From JAKACA01 sp052143575 (GTDB lineage: Bacteria > Actinomycetota > Acidimicrobiia > Acidimicrobiales > Bog-793), in contig JBKQSP010000051.1 in assembly GCA_052143575.1 (NCBI GenBank), positions 16,411-80,410 of the forward strand: a stretch of 64,000 nt of DNA, in the 5' to 3' direction. Below the pieces are notes generated by a model. That model was not told the DNA's origin and ran no database searches. It worked only from the letters and a program-made list of their open reading frames with translations. A program made the position numbers and the translations under genes. This document shows, in pieces, positions 18,495 through 27,838 of the stretch; the first letter of the stretch is position 1; each line of letters opens with the position of its first letter.

Positions 18495-18536
18495 CCAGGG
18501 CGACATGAACCCTCACCGTTACCTAAGTTTGTAGCT

Positions 18537-19958
18537 ATGACGGCTGCGAACCAGACGCCAGCGGGTCGGCCGCGGGTGCCGTCTCATCTCGCGGGGCAGC
18601 AGCCGGGCAAGCACGCTCGCAGTGCACCGCCCCGAAACGCCGCGGAGCGGGCAGCCCGCTTGCAGGCAGCCCGCCGGCGGGGACGGCAGCGGCTCGCCGT
18701 CATCGTGCTGGCCTGTGGCGCCGTGACCTTCCTCATCGTCTCCCTGGCGGGCTCGGCCACCCCCGCCCGCAAGAAGGACGCGGCAGCGACGCTCGGCGCC
18801 CCCCACACGAGCGTCCTTGTCAGTCCGCATCTCACGTCGAGCCTGGCATCCTCGTTCGTGGTCCCCGGCAAGCCGCTCGCCCTCCCCTTCCCGGGCACGG
18901 GCGAGGGGGCGGTCCTCGTCGACGGGATCGGCCTCGTCGCCGCCAGCGAGGACGAGCGCTCCGTGCCGGTTGCCAGCGTCACCAAGATCATGACCGCCTA
19001 CCTCGTGCTGAAGGACCATCCCCTCACCGGCAAATCCGGCGGACCGGTCTTCACCATGACCTCTGCTGATCACGACGCCTGGATCGAGGCGTCCATGCAG
19101 GACGAGTCCAACATCGAGGTCAAGGCCGGCGAGCGCCTCGACGAGCGGCAACTGCTGCAAGCCCTCATGATCCCGTCGGCCGACAACATCGCCGACTACC
19201 TGGCGGCCTGGGACGCCGGGAGCATCAAGGCCTTCGTGGCGAAGATGAACGCCACGGCGGCGGCCATGCACCTCACGGGCACGCACTTCGCCGACGCAAG
19301 CGGGGTCAACCCCGGCTCCCGTGGGACGGCCATCGACATGGCACGCCTGGCAGCCGCTGCTTTCTCGAACCCGGTGCTGCAGTCGATCATCGACGAGCAG
19401 TTCATCAGGTTGCCCGTCTCCGGGGAGATCTGGAACAACTACGACCCGGCAGTTGACGTCGACGGGATCATCGGGGGGAAGTCGGGTTTCACGGATGCGG
19501 CGCAGACGAACCTCGTGACGGCAGCCTGGCGCACCGTCGCCCGCCACCGCGTGCTCGTCATCTGCGACGTCATCAATCAGCCGAACTCGTTGTCCGGCGA
19601 CGCCGAGGAAGACGAGTCGCTTCTGAACGCCGTGACGGGCGAGCTGCGGCTGGCGCGGATCATGCCGCGCCAGGCGAGCGTCGGCGAAGCGACGGCCGCC
19701 TGGAACCACGGCACCTCGTTCCTGCGGCTCGACGCCCCGGTGGCCGTCGTCGCCTGGCCGGGCCTCGTTCTCAGGCCGGCCGTGGCGGCCGTGCCGACTG
19801 CGGCGAGCGCCGCCCGACACGGTTGGCCGGCCGGCTGCACGATCGGGACCTTCGAGCTCGACTATCCCGACGGCCCGGCCCTCAGCGCACCCGTCGTGCT
19901 GCAGACGGCGATCGGGCCGCCTCCTGCCGGCTGGGCACCACCGGGCAACCTCCGTTGA
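18537..19958 (+). CDS. D-alanyl-D-alanine carboxypeptidase (S11, PBP5-like)
   Basis: Trims pentapeptide stems of peptidoglycan. 473 aa: basic cytoplasmic N-terminus, one TM helix (~53-71), then the penicillin-binding domain with SVTK (Ser147, Lys150), PSADN (214-217, Ser-Ala-Asp where many enzymes have Ser-x-Asn) and KSGFT (315-319, the KTG equivalent). No C-terminal amphipathic anchor is evident; the N-terminal helix would hold it at the membrane. TAAGTT ends 7 nt before the ATG, suggesting a leaderless mRNA. thrB follows 12 nt later, probably co-transcribed. Confidence 0.9.
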   Translation: MTAANQTPAGRPRVPSHLAGQQPGKHARSAPPRNAAERAARLQAARRRGRQRLAVIVLACGAVTFLIVSLAGSATPARKKDAAATLGAPHTSVLVSPHLTSSLASSFVVPGKPLALPFPGTGEGAVLVDGIGLVAASEDERSVPVASVTKIMTAYLVLKDHPLTGKSGGPVFTMTSADHDAWIEASMQDESNIEVKAGERLDERQLLQALMIPSADNIADYLAAWDAGSIKAFVAKMNATAAAMHLTGTHFADASGVNPGSRGTAIDMARLAAAAFSNPVLQSIIDEQFIRLPVSGEIWNNYDPAVDVDGIIGGKSGFTDAAQTNLVTAAWRTVARHRVLVICDVINQPNSLSGDAEEDESLLNAVTGELRLARIMPRQASVGEATAAWNHGTSFLRLDAPVAVVAWPGLVLRPAVAAVPTAASAARHGWPAGCTIGTFELDYPDGPALSAPVVLQTAIGPPPAGWAPPGNLR

Positions 19959-19970
19959 CCGGCCGCTGAG

Positions 19971-20822
19971 GTGCGGGCACGAGTCCCGGCTTCCTCCTCG
20001 AACCTCGGGCCCGGCTATGACGTGCTCGGGCTCGCCCTGCGGATGTACGTCGAGGTGGAGGTGCTACCGGCCGCCCGATTGCACATCGTCAGCGAGGGCG
20101 AAGGGTCTGATCTTCCTGCCGACGAGTCGCACCTCGCCGCCGCCGTCGTCCGCTCCGTGCTCGGGCACGACCGCGTGGCGCTCCACGTGCGTTCGTCGAT
20201 ACCCGTCAGCCGCGGTCTCGGCTCGTCGGCGGCCCTGGCAGTGGCCGCCGCCGCTGCCGCCGGAGGCGGCGATCCGCTCGCCGTTGGTGCCGCTGTCGAC
20301 GGCCACGCCGAGAACGCCGCCGCCTCCATGCTGGGCGGTCTCGTGGCCGCCACGATGATCGACGGCGCTCCCGTCGCCCGGCGGCTGCCGCTCGACGGCC
20401 GCCTCGGGTTCGTCATCGTCGTGCCCGACCGTCACCTCCCCACCAAGCTCGCCCGTTCCGTCCTGCCCGCCACGGTTCCCCTCGGCGACGTCATCCACAA
20501 CCTCGGGCGCATGGGCCTCCTCGTCGCCGGCTTGGCGGACGCCTCCTCGCTCTTCGCCGGCGCAGGCGACGACCGGCTCCACCAAGGACCGCGCGCAGCC
20601 TTGTTCCCAGAGGCGCCCGAGCTGCTCGACCGCCTCCGCGCAGGGGGTGCCACGGTCGCCTGTTGGTCGGGCGCCGGCCCCGCCATGCTCGCCATCTGCG
20701 CCGACGGCGAGTCCGCCCTGAAGGTGGAGTCAGCCGCCGTCCGGGCACTCTCGGATCTCGGGCTGCCCGGCCAGGCCGCCGTGATCGAGCCGGACCTGGA
20801 GGGTCTCGTCGTCACGAGTTGA
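19971..20822 (+). CDS. thrB: Homoserine kinase (GHMP kinase)
   Basis: Phosphorylates homoserine for threonine synthesis. 283 aa. N-terminal PASSSNLGPGYDVLGLAL is the ThrB signature, the GHMP ATP loop is PVSRGLGSSAALA (~residues 78-90), and motif 3 is WSGAGPAMLAI near 228. GTG start, 12 nt after the carboxypeptidase gene. No thrA or thrC is in the window. Confidence 0.9.
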   Translation: MRARVPASSSNLGPGYDVLGLALRMYVEVEVLPAARLHIVSEGEGSDLPADESHLAAAVVRSVLGHDRVALHVRSSIPVSRGLGSSAALAVAAAAAAGGGDPLAVGAAVDGHAENAAASMLGGLVAATMIDGAPVARRLPLDGRLGFVIVVPDRHLPTKLARSVLPATVPLGDVIHNLGRMGLLVAGLADASSLFAGAGDDRLHQGPRAALFPEAPELLDRLRAGGATVACWSGAGPAMLAICADGESALKVESAAVRALSDLGLPGQAAVIEPDLEGLVVTS

Positions 20823-20854
20823 AGGCGGTCGATGAGCGCTCGGCCATCACTCCG

Positions 20855-20917
20855 GGCGTCGCTCCGGCGGGTGCAGGCTCCACCCCGGCAGGCTCCGGGA
20901 TCACCCCGGCAGGCTGG
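20855..20917. repeat. 21-bp imperfect tandem repeat, three copies
   Basis: Three 21-bp units (20855-20875, 20876-20896, 20897-20917) share the core CACCCCGGCAGGCT, exact in units 2 and 3. They lie in the 150-bp gap between thrB and the LLM gene, just before that gene's TAAGGT promoter-like hexamer at 20930. No gene is seen here. Confidence 0.7.
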
Positions 20918-20973
20918 GGCGGTCGTCGGTAAGGTTTGCCCGAGCCAGCAGGAAGCCGGCCGGGAGGAACCGA

Positions 20974-22140
20974 ATGCGACTGTTCAGCTTTCACCTGATG
21001 CCCTACCCGGGCCTGCCGCCCGACTACGACGGCCCAGCCTGGATCAAGTGCCCGAACGAATTCTTCGACCCGTCGATCGGCACCGAGATCTACAACCGCT
21101 ATCTCGACGAGCTGATCCTCGCCGACGAGCTCGGTTTCGACGGCGTCTGCGTCAACGAGCACCATCAGAACGCCTACGGCTTGATGCCCTCGCCGAACCT
21201 GATGGCCTCCATCCTCGCCCGCGAGACGACGAACTGCCGCATCGCCGTCGTCGGGAACGCCCTCCCGCTCTACGACCCGCCGACACGGGTGGCTGAGGAG
21301 TTCGCCACGATCGATTGCATATCCGGCGGCCGCCTCATCGCCGGCATGGTCGTCGGCGGCGGCCCTGAGTACTACTCGTTCGCCATCAACCCGGCCGAGG
21401 CCCGCTCCCGCTTCGCCGAGGCGCACGACCTCATCATCAAGGCCTGGACCGAGCCCGGTCCCTTCGAGTTCATCGGGAAGCACTACCGCATCCGTTACGT
21501 CAACACCTGGCCGCGGCCCGTGCAGCGGCCCCATCCGGAGATCTGGATCCCGGGCGCCGGCTCCCTCGAGACGCTGGAGTTCGTCGCCAAGCATCGCTAT
21601 GCCTACATGGGCATCCCGTACTTTCATATCTCGGTCTTCGAGCGCATGTTCCGTCTCATGCGGGAGGCGTGCGAGAACGAGGGCTACGAGGCCGACCCGC
21701 TCCAGCTCGGCTGGCTTGTCCCGATCTTCGTGGCCGAGACGGACGCCGAGGCGCGGGAACGCTTCGAGGAGCACTTCTGGTACTTCGTGAAACGCCTCCT
21801 CCCCGGCATCTCCATCTCGCCACCCGGCTACACCTCGGTGCGCTCCCTCGAGAACATCATCAAGGGCGGCCACACCTTCGCCGAGTTCCTCGAGACCTGG
21901 GAGCAGGTTGTCGAGGGTCAGTACGCCATCGTCGGCTCGCCCGAGACGGTGCTCGAGAAGCTGACGGAGAACGTCGAGCGCCTCGGGGTCGGCAACCTGC
22001 TGGGGCTGTTCCAGCTCGGCACGCTCGGGGCCGACGACACTCGCCGCAACCTCGAGCTGTTCGCGGCCGAGGTCGCCCCGACGTTGCGGGCGCGCTTTCC
22101 GGGCACCGAGCGGCGAATCATCAGCGGGGCGGTGGCGTGA
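20974..22140 (+). CDS. LLM-class flavin-dependent oxidoreductase
   Basis: 388 aa luciferase-like TIM-barrel monooxygenase or oxidoreductase. Family features: DELGFDGVCVNEHH near residue 50, RVAEEFATIDCISGGRLIAGMVVGGG near 115, the PEIWIPGAG segment and the late VGSPETVLEKL. Flavin type (FMN or F420) and substrate are not decided by the sequence. GGAGG 9 nt before the ATG. The GTGA overlap with the next gene shows coupling to an alpha/beta hydrolase, a frequent pair in degradative pathways in which the hydrolase acts on the oxidised product. Confidence 0.88.
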   Translation: MRLFSFHLMPYPGLPPDYDGPAWIKCPNEFFDPSIGTEIYNRYLDELILADELGFDGVCVNEHHQNAYGLMPSPNLMASILARETTNCRIAVVGNALPLYDPPTRVAEEFATIDCISGGRLIAGMVVGGGPEYYSFAINPAEARSRFAEAHDLIIKAWTEPGPFEFIGKHYRIRYVNTWPRPVQRPHPEIWIPGAGSLETLEFVAKHRYAYMGIPYFHISVFERMFRLMREACENEGYEADPLQLGWLVPIFVAETDAEARERFEEHFWYFVKRLLPGISISPPGYTSVRSLENIIKGGHTFAEFLETWEQVVEGQYAIVGSPETVLEKLTENVERLGVGNLLGLFQLGTLGADDTRRNLELFAAEVAPTLRARFPGTERRIISGAVA

Positions 22141-23024
22141 GCGCCGCCCCGCTCGAGACGGGGCCGTTCGAGACGGCCGTCGGCAGCGTCGTCATGACGA
22201 GGAGCCCTGCAACCGTCCCGGCGGGCGACGCCGGCCCGCCCATCGTCTATCTGCATTCCTCCGGAGGCGAGACGGGGGCCGACTCGGTGGCGCCCTTCCT
22301 GGAGCTGCTGGCCGAGAGCTCCGAGGTGTACGCGCCGATGTTCCCCGGATTCGCCGGTTCTGCCGGGCTCGAGCAGATCGACGACATGGAGGACGCCGTC
22401 TACCACTGCCTCGACGTCTTCGAGCGGCTCGGCCTCACGGGCGAACGCCGGCCGCACGTCGTCGGGCTGTCCATCGGCGGTTGGATGGCGGCCGAGATCG
22501 CCTGGCGCTACCCGGAAGCCGTCCGGAGCCTCACCCTCGTGAGCGCCCCTGGTATCTACGTCGCCGGCCATCCCATGAGTGAGCTCTTCGGGCGGCGTTT
22601 CGACGAGCTGGCAGAGGAGACCTTTGCCGACCAGAACCATCCGGTGGCGGCGATGATGCACCAGATGGCCGCCATGAGCCTGGCGGGCGCCGGCGTCGAC
22701 ATCCCCTTCGAGCTCATCCGGCCGTTCTTCGAGTCCATGGCTGCGGCTGCCAAGCTCGCCTGGAACCCGTACTTCCACAATCCCAAGCTGCCCCGCCGCC
22801 TCGGGCGCGTGACCGCCCCGACGCTCGTGATCGCCGGCCGCCTCGACGGCTTGGTGCCCTTCGAGACTTCGCAGGAGTACGCCCGCCTCATCGCCAGCGC
22901 CCGGCTCGAGATCTGGGACGACGCCAGCCACATGATCCCGCTCGAGCAGCCGGCGCGACTGGCCGGTCGAATCAGCGCCCACGTGAGCGAGGCGCTGGCA
23001 ACGCCGCAGGCGGATCGGGGATGA
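22137..23024 (+). CDS. Alpha/beta hydrolase
   Basis: 295 aa. Nucleophile elbow GLSIGGW, acidic residue in GRLDGLVP, and histidine in DASHMIPLEQP complete an apparent catalytic triad; the oxyanion segment is YLHSSGGETG. A cap domain lies at ~150-215. GTG 22137 overlaps the stop of the LLM oxidoreductase by 4 nt, so the two are translationally coupled. Substrate not determinable; a C-C or ester hydrolase acting after the LLM oxygenase is a reasonable guess. Confidence 0.87.
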   Translation: MSAAPLETGPFETAVGSVVMTRSPATVPAGDAGPPIVYLHSSGGETGADSVAPFLELLAESSEVYAPMFPGFAGSAGLEQIDDMEDAVYHCLDVFERLGLTGERRPHVVGLSIGGWMAAEIAWRYPEAVRSLTLVSAPGIYVAGHPMSELFGRRFDELAEETFADQNHPVAAMMHQMAAMSLAGAGVDIPFELIRPFFESMAAAAKLAWNPYFHNPKLPRRLGRVTAPTLVIAGRLDGLVPFETSQEYARLIASARLEIWDDASHMIPLEQPARLAGRISAHVSEALATPQADRG

Positions 23025-23031
23025 TAGAGGC

Positions 23032-24390
23032 GTGACGAGCGAAGGCGTCGGTGCTTTCATCGGCGCCGGGACGATCGAGGCGCTCGTGCGGTCGTTCATC
23101 CACACGGGCCAGCTGGCCTACCTGGCGTTGCGAGCCGACGGCGTCGTCGTGTTCGCGAGCGAGTCCAGCAAGGACGTGACGAGCTGGGAGCCCTCGGCCC
23201 TCGTGGGAGCCAACGCACTCGACTGGCTGCACCCCGACGACGCCGAGCGCGCCGTCCTGCAGCTCAGCGAGCTGAACGTCGTCGGCTCGACACCCGGCAC
23301 GAGCTTGTTCCGCATCCGGCGAGCCGATGACTCCTGGGTGCCGCTCGAGGTGCTGGCGTCGATGGTGAGCGACGGCGAGGAGTCGCTCATCGGCTTGTGG
23401 ATCCGCAATGCCGAGCACCAGCTGTTCCTCGAGGACCTGCTGCACCGCATGGTCAGCGGCGTGAAGCGGGCCGAGGTCCTGCGCCTTGTCTGCGACGCCG
23501 TCGACTGGCAGCAATTCGGTTCGAGCGTGGCCATCTCCTGGAGCGACGACGACGGGCTCCGGCAGGTGAGCACGGGCCTTCCCGACTCGCTCGGGGGTGC
23601 CGACCCGGGCCACAACACGCCCTGGGATCTCACACGGCGCGAGGGTGTCGCCCACCAGGGGACGGCAGCCGAGCTCGACGCCCATCGGCGAGAGCTCGCC
23701 GGCGAGCTCGGCATCGGTGCGTTCTGGGTGGAGCCGGTCACCTGGAGCGCGAACCGTGTGCCGGCGACGATCACCATCTGGACCGAAGCCGGCCCGCGGG
23801 CGCCCGGCATCCATGCCTACGGGATGGGTCTCGTGCGCAACCTCGTCGAGCTCGTGCTCCGCTGGACCGAGCAGGCCGCCCGCCTCGACGAGGCAGCCCA
23901 CTCGGATTCGCTCACCGGCCTTGTGAACCACCGGGCCTTCTACATGACCCTCGCGGAGTCGGCCGTCGGCGGCGCCGTCCTGTACTGCGACCTCGACCAC
24001 TTCAAGCCGGTGAACGACGAGCACGGACATTCCGTCGGCGACGCGCTGTTGCGGGTGGCGGCCAAGCGCATCCAAGGCTGCGTACGGGAGGCAGACGTCG
24101 TCGGCCGTCTCGGCGGCGACGAGTTCGCCGTGCTGTGTTACGACGTCACCGACGACGACGCCCTCGAGATCGCCAAGCGGATCCTGCAGAGCCTGCGGGA
24201 GCCGTTTCGTGTCGGTGACGACAACCGCGTCGTGCACATCGACGCCAGCATCGGCGTCGCCGTCAGCTCATCGCCGATGACCGAGGATCTGCTGAAGGCG
24301 GCCGACCGGGCCCTCAGCGCCGCCAAGGGCGCCGGGAGGGGCAGGGTCATCCTGGGGACGCCGAGCGGGTTCAGGGAGCAGCCGGGCTGA
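23032..24390 (+). CDS. PAS/GAF-linked diguanylate cyclase (GGDEF)
   Basis: 452 aa. Residues ~12-130 look like a PAS domain (LALRADGVVVFASESSKDV, WLHPDDAERAV), ~135-285 a GAF-like sensory region, and ~300-450 a GGDEF domain with DSLTGLVNHRAF, DLDHFKPVND and an intact GGDEF active site at 361-365. It should therefore synthesise c-di-GMP. No EAL domain and no TM helix: cytoplasmic sensor. GTG start 7 nt after the hydrolase stop, so probably in the same transcript. No c-di-GMP target is visible nearby. Confidence 0.9.
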   Translation: MTSEGVGAFIGAGTIEALVRSFIHTGQLAYLALRADGVVVFASESSKDVTSWEPSALVGANALDWLHPDDAERAVLQLSELNVVGSTPGTSLFRIRRADDSWVPLEVLASMVSDGEESLIGLWIRNAEHQLFLEDLLHRMVSGVKRAEVLRLVCDAVDWQQFGSSVAISWSDDDGLRQVSTGLPDSLGGADPGHNTPWDLTRREGVAHQGTAAELDAHRRELAGELGIGAFWVEPVTWSANRVPATITIWTEAGPRAPGIHAYGMGLVRNLVELVLRWTEQAARLDEAAHSDSLTGLVNHRAFYMTLAESAVGGAVLYCDLDHFKPVNDEHGHSVGDALLRVAAKRIQGCVREADVVGRLGGDEFAVLCYDVTDDDALEIAKRILQSLREPFRVGDDNRVVHIDASIGVAVSSSPMTEDLLKAADRALSAAKGAGRGRVILGTPSGFREQPG

Positions 24391-24403
24391 GGAAGGCTGG
24401 TGA

Positions 24404-24443
24404 GCGAGCCGGGCCCCGCCGGCGGCGGGCGTCGCCGGCTCGC
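24404..24443. terminator. Hairpin between convergent genes
   Basis: GCGAGCCGG (24404-24412) and CCGGCTCGC (24435-24443) form a perfect 9-bp stem with a GC-rich loop in the 67-bp gap between the convergent GGDEF and sufU genes. There is no T-tract, so a bidirectional terminator of the GC-rich actinobacterial kind is likely but unproven. Confidence 0.55.
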
Positions 24444-24457
24444 CAGCGTCGAGACCC

Positions 24458-24970
24458 TCAGGCCTCGCTCGGGACCCCGGCGTCGATCTCGTCGAGACCC
24501 TGCAGGAGCGTGTTCCACGAGAGCGTGGCGCACTTGATGCGCACGGGAAACTTCACGACCCCTTGCAGGGCGGCAAGCTCGCCGAGATCCTGATCCGAGA
24601 GGGCCCGGGCCGCATCGGCCACGTCGCCGGTGTCGGATCCGTCTGCCTCGCCGCCGATGCTGTGCTCGTGGATCGTCATCATGGCCTTGAAGGAGTCGAT
24701 GAGCTGGCGGGCCTTCGCCGTGGACTTGCCCTTCACGGCGGCCGACATCATCGAGGCCGACGACTGGCTGATCGAGCAGCCCTGCCCGCTGATCTTGAGG
24801 TCCTTCACGGTGTCACCATCGACCTCCATGTAGACCACGACCTCGTCGCCGCACAAGGGGTTGAATCCTTCCACGCGGTGCGCAGGCGGCACCTCCAGCT
24901 CGCCCCGGTTCCGAGGCGAGCGGTAGTGGTCGAGGATGATCTCGCGGTAGAGGTCTTCCAAGCCCGTCAT
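24458..24970 (-). CDS. sufU: SufU-type Fe-S assembly / sulfur-transfer protein
   Basis: 170 aa NifU/IscU-fold protein, zinc-containing in the SufU subgroup, that accepts persulfide sulfur from SufS. Conserved cysteines in NPLCGDE, GQGCSISQSS and IKCATLSWNT, with the SufU-type insert between the second and third. The ATG overlaps the sufS stop (ATGA), as usual for sufS-sufU. Last gene of the minus-strand sufC-sufS-sufU unit. Confidence 0.94.
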   Translation of the reverse strand: MTGLEDLYREIILDHYRSPRNRGELEVPPAHRVEGFNPLCGDEVVVYMEVDGDTVKDLKISGQGCSISQSSASMMSAAVKGKSTAKARQLIDSFKAMMTIHEHSIGGEADGSDTGDVADAARALSDQDLGELAALQGVVKFPVRIKCATLSWNTLLQGLDEIDAGVPSEA

Positions 24971-26304
24971 GATCGGCTGAACATCTCCTTCGCCTTTGTC
25001 AACCCGGCGCTGAGCGCCAGCACGTCATCCTCATCGTTGTACAGGTAGACGGACGCTCGGGCGGTCGCCGGCACCTCGAGGCGGCGCATGAGGGGCTTGG
25101 CGCAGTGGTGTCCCGCCCGCACGCAGACGCCTTCGGCGTCGAGCACCTGGGCGAGGTCGTGCGAATGGATGTCCCGATAGGCGATCGAGATGGCGCCGCC
25201 GCGAACCGCCGGATCTGGCTCCGGCCCGAAGAAGCGCACGTCAGGGCCGTGCTCGTTCCGCAACGTCTCGAACGTGAATGCCGTGAGGGAGGCCTCGTGC
25301 TCGGCGATGCGGTCCATGCCGACGGCCTCGAGGTAGCTGACGGCGGCACCGAGGCCGATCGCCTCGGCAATGGGGGGCGTGCCCGCTTCGAACTTCCAGG
25401 GCAGATCGTTCGTCGTGAAGCCGTCGAGGCGGACGTCACGGATCATCTCGCCGCCACCGAGGAACGGCGGCATTGCCTCCAGCAGCTCCTCACGGGCCCA
25501 GAGGACCCCGATGCCGGTGGGGCCGAGCATCTTGTGGCCCGTAAAGGCGAGGAAGTCGACGCCGAGGCGGGCGACATCGACATGGCGGTGGGGGACGAGC
25601 TGCGACCCGTCGCACACGACGACGGCGCCGTTGGCGTGCGCCGCTTCCACGATGGGGTCGAGGTCGTTGATCGTGCCGAGGACGTTCGACATGGCCGTCA
25701 CCGCAACGATGCCGGCGCCGTCGGTCAGCTCGTCGAGGTCGCGCAGATCGAGCTGGTAGCCGTCGGTGATGGGCAGGTAGCGCAGCTCGACGCCGCGCTC
25801 CTCGGCGAGCATCAGCCAGGGGACGATGTTGGCGTGATGCTCCATCTCCGTGAGCACGATCGCCTTTCCGTCCGGCAGACGCCGGCGACCGTAGGAGTGG
25901 GCCACAAGGTTGAGCGCCTCCGTGGCGTTCTTCGCAAAGACGATCTCGGTCGCCGGCTTCGGCGCACCGATGAAACGGCCGAGGTGATGGCGCGCCTCCT
26001 CGTACTGGCGGGTGGCCTCCTCGGCGATGGCATAGACGCCGCGGTGCACGTTGGCGTGCGTCGTCTCGTAGTAAGCGTCCATGACCTCGAGCACCTGGCG
26101 GGGATGCTGGGAGGAGGACGCCGAGTCGAGGTAGGCGAGGCGATGGCCCGCCCGCTCCTGCTGGAGGAGGGGGAAGTCGGCGCGCAGGGCGGCGGCATCG
26201 AGCGGGGACGGCGCCACCGCGACGGCCCTGGCGGCGAGCGGCGCCGCGGCCGGATCGGTGCTGCCTTCGTTCACCACGTCGTCGGCCGTGGTGGTCGAGG
26301 TCAT
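24967..26304 (-). CDS. sufS: Cysteine desulfurase SufS
   Basis: PLP enzyme that takes sulfur from cysteine and passes it to SufU. 445 aa. The PLP lysine is in FTGHKMLGP; the persulfide cysteine is in RAGHHCAKP; EMEHHANIVPW is also typical of this class. The N-terminal ~40 residues are an Ala/Thr-rich extension. ATG 26304 overlaps the sufC stop by 4 nt; the frame is open further upstream, but only as the shadow of sufC. Confidence 0.95.
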   Translation of the reverse strand: MTSTTTADDVVNEGSTDPAAAPLAARAVAVAPSPLDAAALRADFPLLQQERAGHRLAYLDSASSSQHPRQVLEVMDAYYETTHANVHRGVYAIAEEATRQYEEARHHLGRFIGAPKPATEIVFAKNATEALNLVAHSYGRRRLPDGKAIVLTEMEHHANIVPWLMLAEERGVELRYLPITDGYQLDLRDLDELTDGAGIVAVTAMSNVLGTINDLDPIVEAAHANGAVVVCDGSQLVPHRHVDVARLGVDFLAFTGHKMLGPTGIGVLWAREELLEAMPPFLGGGEMIRDVRLDGFTTNDLPWKFEAGTPPIAEAIGLGAAVSYLEAVGMDRIAEHEASLTAFTFETLRNEHGPDVRFFGPEPDPAVRGGAISIAYRDIHSHDLAQVLDAEGVCVRAGHHCAKPLMRRLEVPATARASVYLYNDEDDVLALSAGLTKAKEMFSRS

Positions 26305-27059
26305 GGGCGCCACCTCTCGTACCCTTCGGCATCGAGCCGCTCGGCCAACTCCGGGCCGCCCGAGTCGACGATGCGGCCCTCGATGAAGACGTGGACACGG
26401 TCGGGCGCCAGCTCCTCGAGGATGCGCCGGTAGTGCGTCACGATCACGATGCCGAGCTCGGGCTGCATACGCCGCACCTCGGTGACACCTTTGGCGACGA
26501 TCCGCAGGGCGTCCACGTCGAGGCCCGAGTCGGTCTCGTCGAGGACGGCGAGCAGCGGCTCGAGCATGGCCATCTGGAGGATCTCGTTGCGCTTCTTCTC
26601 CCCGCCGGAGAAGCCCTCGTTCAGGTACCTGGAGGCGAAGCTCGGATCCATCTCGAGTCGCTGCATCCACTCCGTCAGGGCCACGCGGACCTCCAGCACC
26701 GAGAGGTCGGTGCCTTTGCGGGCGGAGACGGCCTGACGGAGGAACTGGCTGACGGGCACGCCCGGGATCTCCTCGGGGTACTGGAAGGCCATGAAGATGC
26801 CCGCCTTCGCCCGTACGTCGACGGGCCAGAGCGTGATGTCCTCGCCCTGGAAGACGATGCGACCCTTCGTCACCCGATAGCCCGGGTTGCCGGCGATCGT
26901 GTTGGCGAGCGTCGACTTGCCCGAGCCGTTCGGCCCCATGATGGCGTGCAACTCACCGGAGGCGACCTCGAGGTTCACGCCACGCAGGATCTCGGTGTCC
27001 TCGACGGCGACGTGCAGATCCTCGATCGTCAGCAGGGGCGTGGGGGCAACGTCTGGCAC
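26301..27059 (-). CDS. sufC: Fe-S assembly ATPase SufC
   Basis: ABC-type ATPase of the SUF scaffold, 252 aa. Walker A GPNGSGKST near residue 40, signature FSGGEKKRNEI near 155, Walker B ending LAVLDETDSGLD. It normally acts with SufB and SufD, but neither is beside it: upstream is an unrelated metallo-beta-lactamase-fold gene. First gene of the sufC-sufS-sufU unit, with 4-nt overlaps throughout. Confidence 0.95.
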   Translation of the reverse strand: MPDVAPTPLLTIEDLHVAVEDTEILRGVNLEVASGELHAIMGPNGSGKSTLANTIAGNPGYRVTKGRIVFQGEDITLWPVDVRAKAGIFMAFQYPEEIPGVPVSQFLRQAVSARKGTDLSVLEVRVALTEWMQRLEMDPSFASRYLNEGFSGGEKKRNEILQMAMLEPLLAVLDETDSGLDVDALRIVAKGVTEVRRMQPELGIVIVTHYRRILEELAPDRVHVFIEGRIVDSGGPELAERLDAEGYERWRP

Positions 27060-27144
27060 CGTCTCATCCTACCGCCCACGCCTGATTTGCACTACCGCCG
27101 TAGGAGAAACCCAAGGTGTCGCCGCCAGCCGGCAAGGGGCAGCG

Positions 27145-27747
27145 TTACCAGCCGCGCGCAACCCATTCGTCGAGATGGGGAGCCTCCTCGCCGATGGTCG
27201 TGTCCTTGCCGTGGCCGGGCATGACAATCGTGTCGCTTGCAAAGGGCGCGAAGAGGCGGCGCTCGATGGACTCGATGATCGTCGGGAAGTTGCCACCGGC
27301 GAACTTCGTGTTGCCGGGACCACCGGGAAACAGCGTGTCGCCGGAGAGGAGCACGGGGGAGCCCTCGATCGAGAAGCACATCGAGCCGGGCGTGTGGCCC
27401 GGTGTGAGGATCGTGTGGATGCGGAGGCGCCCCACCGTGATGAGGGCGTCGTCCTCGAGGACCGTGTCGTAGGAGGGCAGCATGGCGGCATCGGCGGCGG
27501 TGACGCCGACGTCGTAGCCGGCGTCACGCAACTGGGGGACGGCCTGGATGTGGTCCCAGTGCCCGTGGGTCTCGAGCACGCGGCGGACACCGAGCGTCCT
27601 GCACAGCTCGAGCAGCTGTTCGTGCTCGTTGGCGGCATCGATGAGGACCGAGTCCCCCGTCTGCTTGCAGCGGACGATGTAGACGTTGTTGTCCATCGGC
27701 CCGACCACGGTCTTGTGGATCTCGACTTGGCTGTCCTCGTAGTGCAC
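27145..27747 (-). CDS. Metallo-beta-lactamase-fold hydrolase (glyoxalase II-like)
   Basis: 200 aa. Zinc motif HGHWDHIQ near residue 61, GHTPGSMCF near 117, LSGDTLFPGG near 134, and a C-terminal MPGHGKDT. The compact size and motif order fit the actinobacterial glyoxalase II-like or thioesterase-like hydrolases. An AAGGAGGC SD precedes the ATG. It ends 85 nt before sufC on the same strand and starts divergently from the acyl-CoA dehydrogenase, about 91 bp apart. Substrate unknown. Confidence 0.88.
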   Translation of the reverse strand: MHYEDSQVEIHKTVVGPMDNNVYIVRCKQTGDSVLIDAANEHEQLLELCRTLGVRRVLETHGHWDHIQAVPQLRDAGYDVGVTAADAAMLPSYDTVLEDDALITVGRLRIHTILTPGHTPGSMCFSIEGSPVLLSGDTLFPGGPGNTKFAGGNFPTIIESIERRLFAPFASDTIVMPGHGKDTTIGEEAPHLDEWVARGW

Positions 27748-27838
27748 GGCTTGCCTCCTTGCGGCGCTCTTCGCCTGTCGCCGGCGGTCGCCTCCAGACT
27801 AAGGTTCCGCCGTACCTAGGCCCGCGTGGGAGGCAGTT

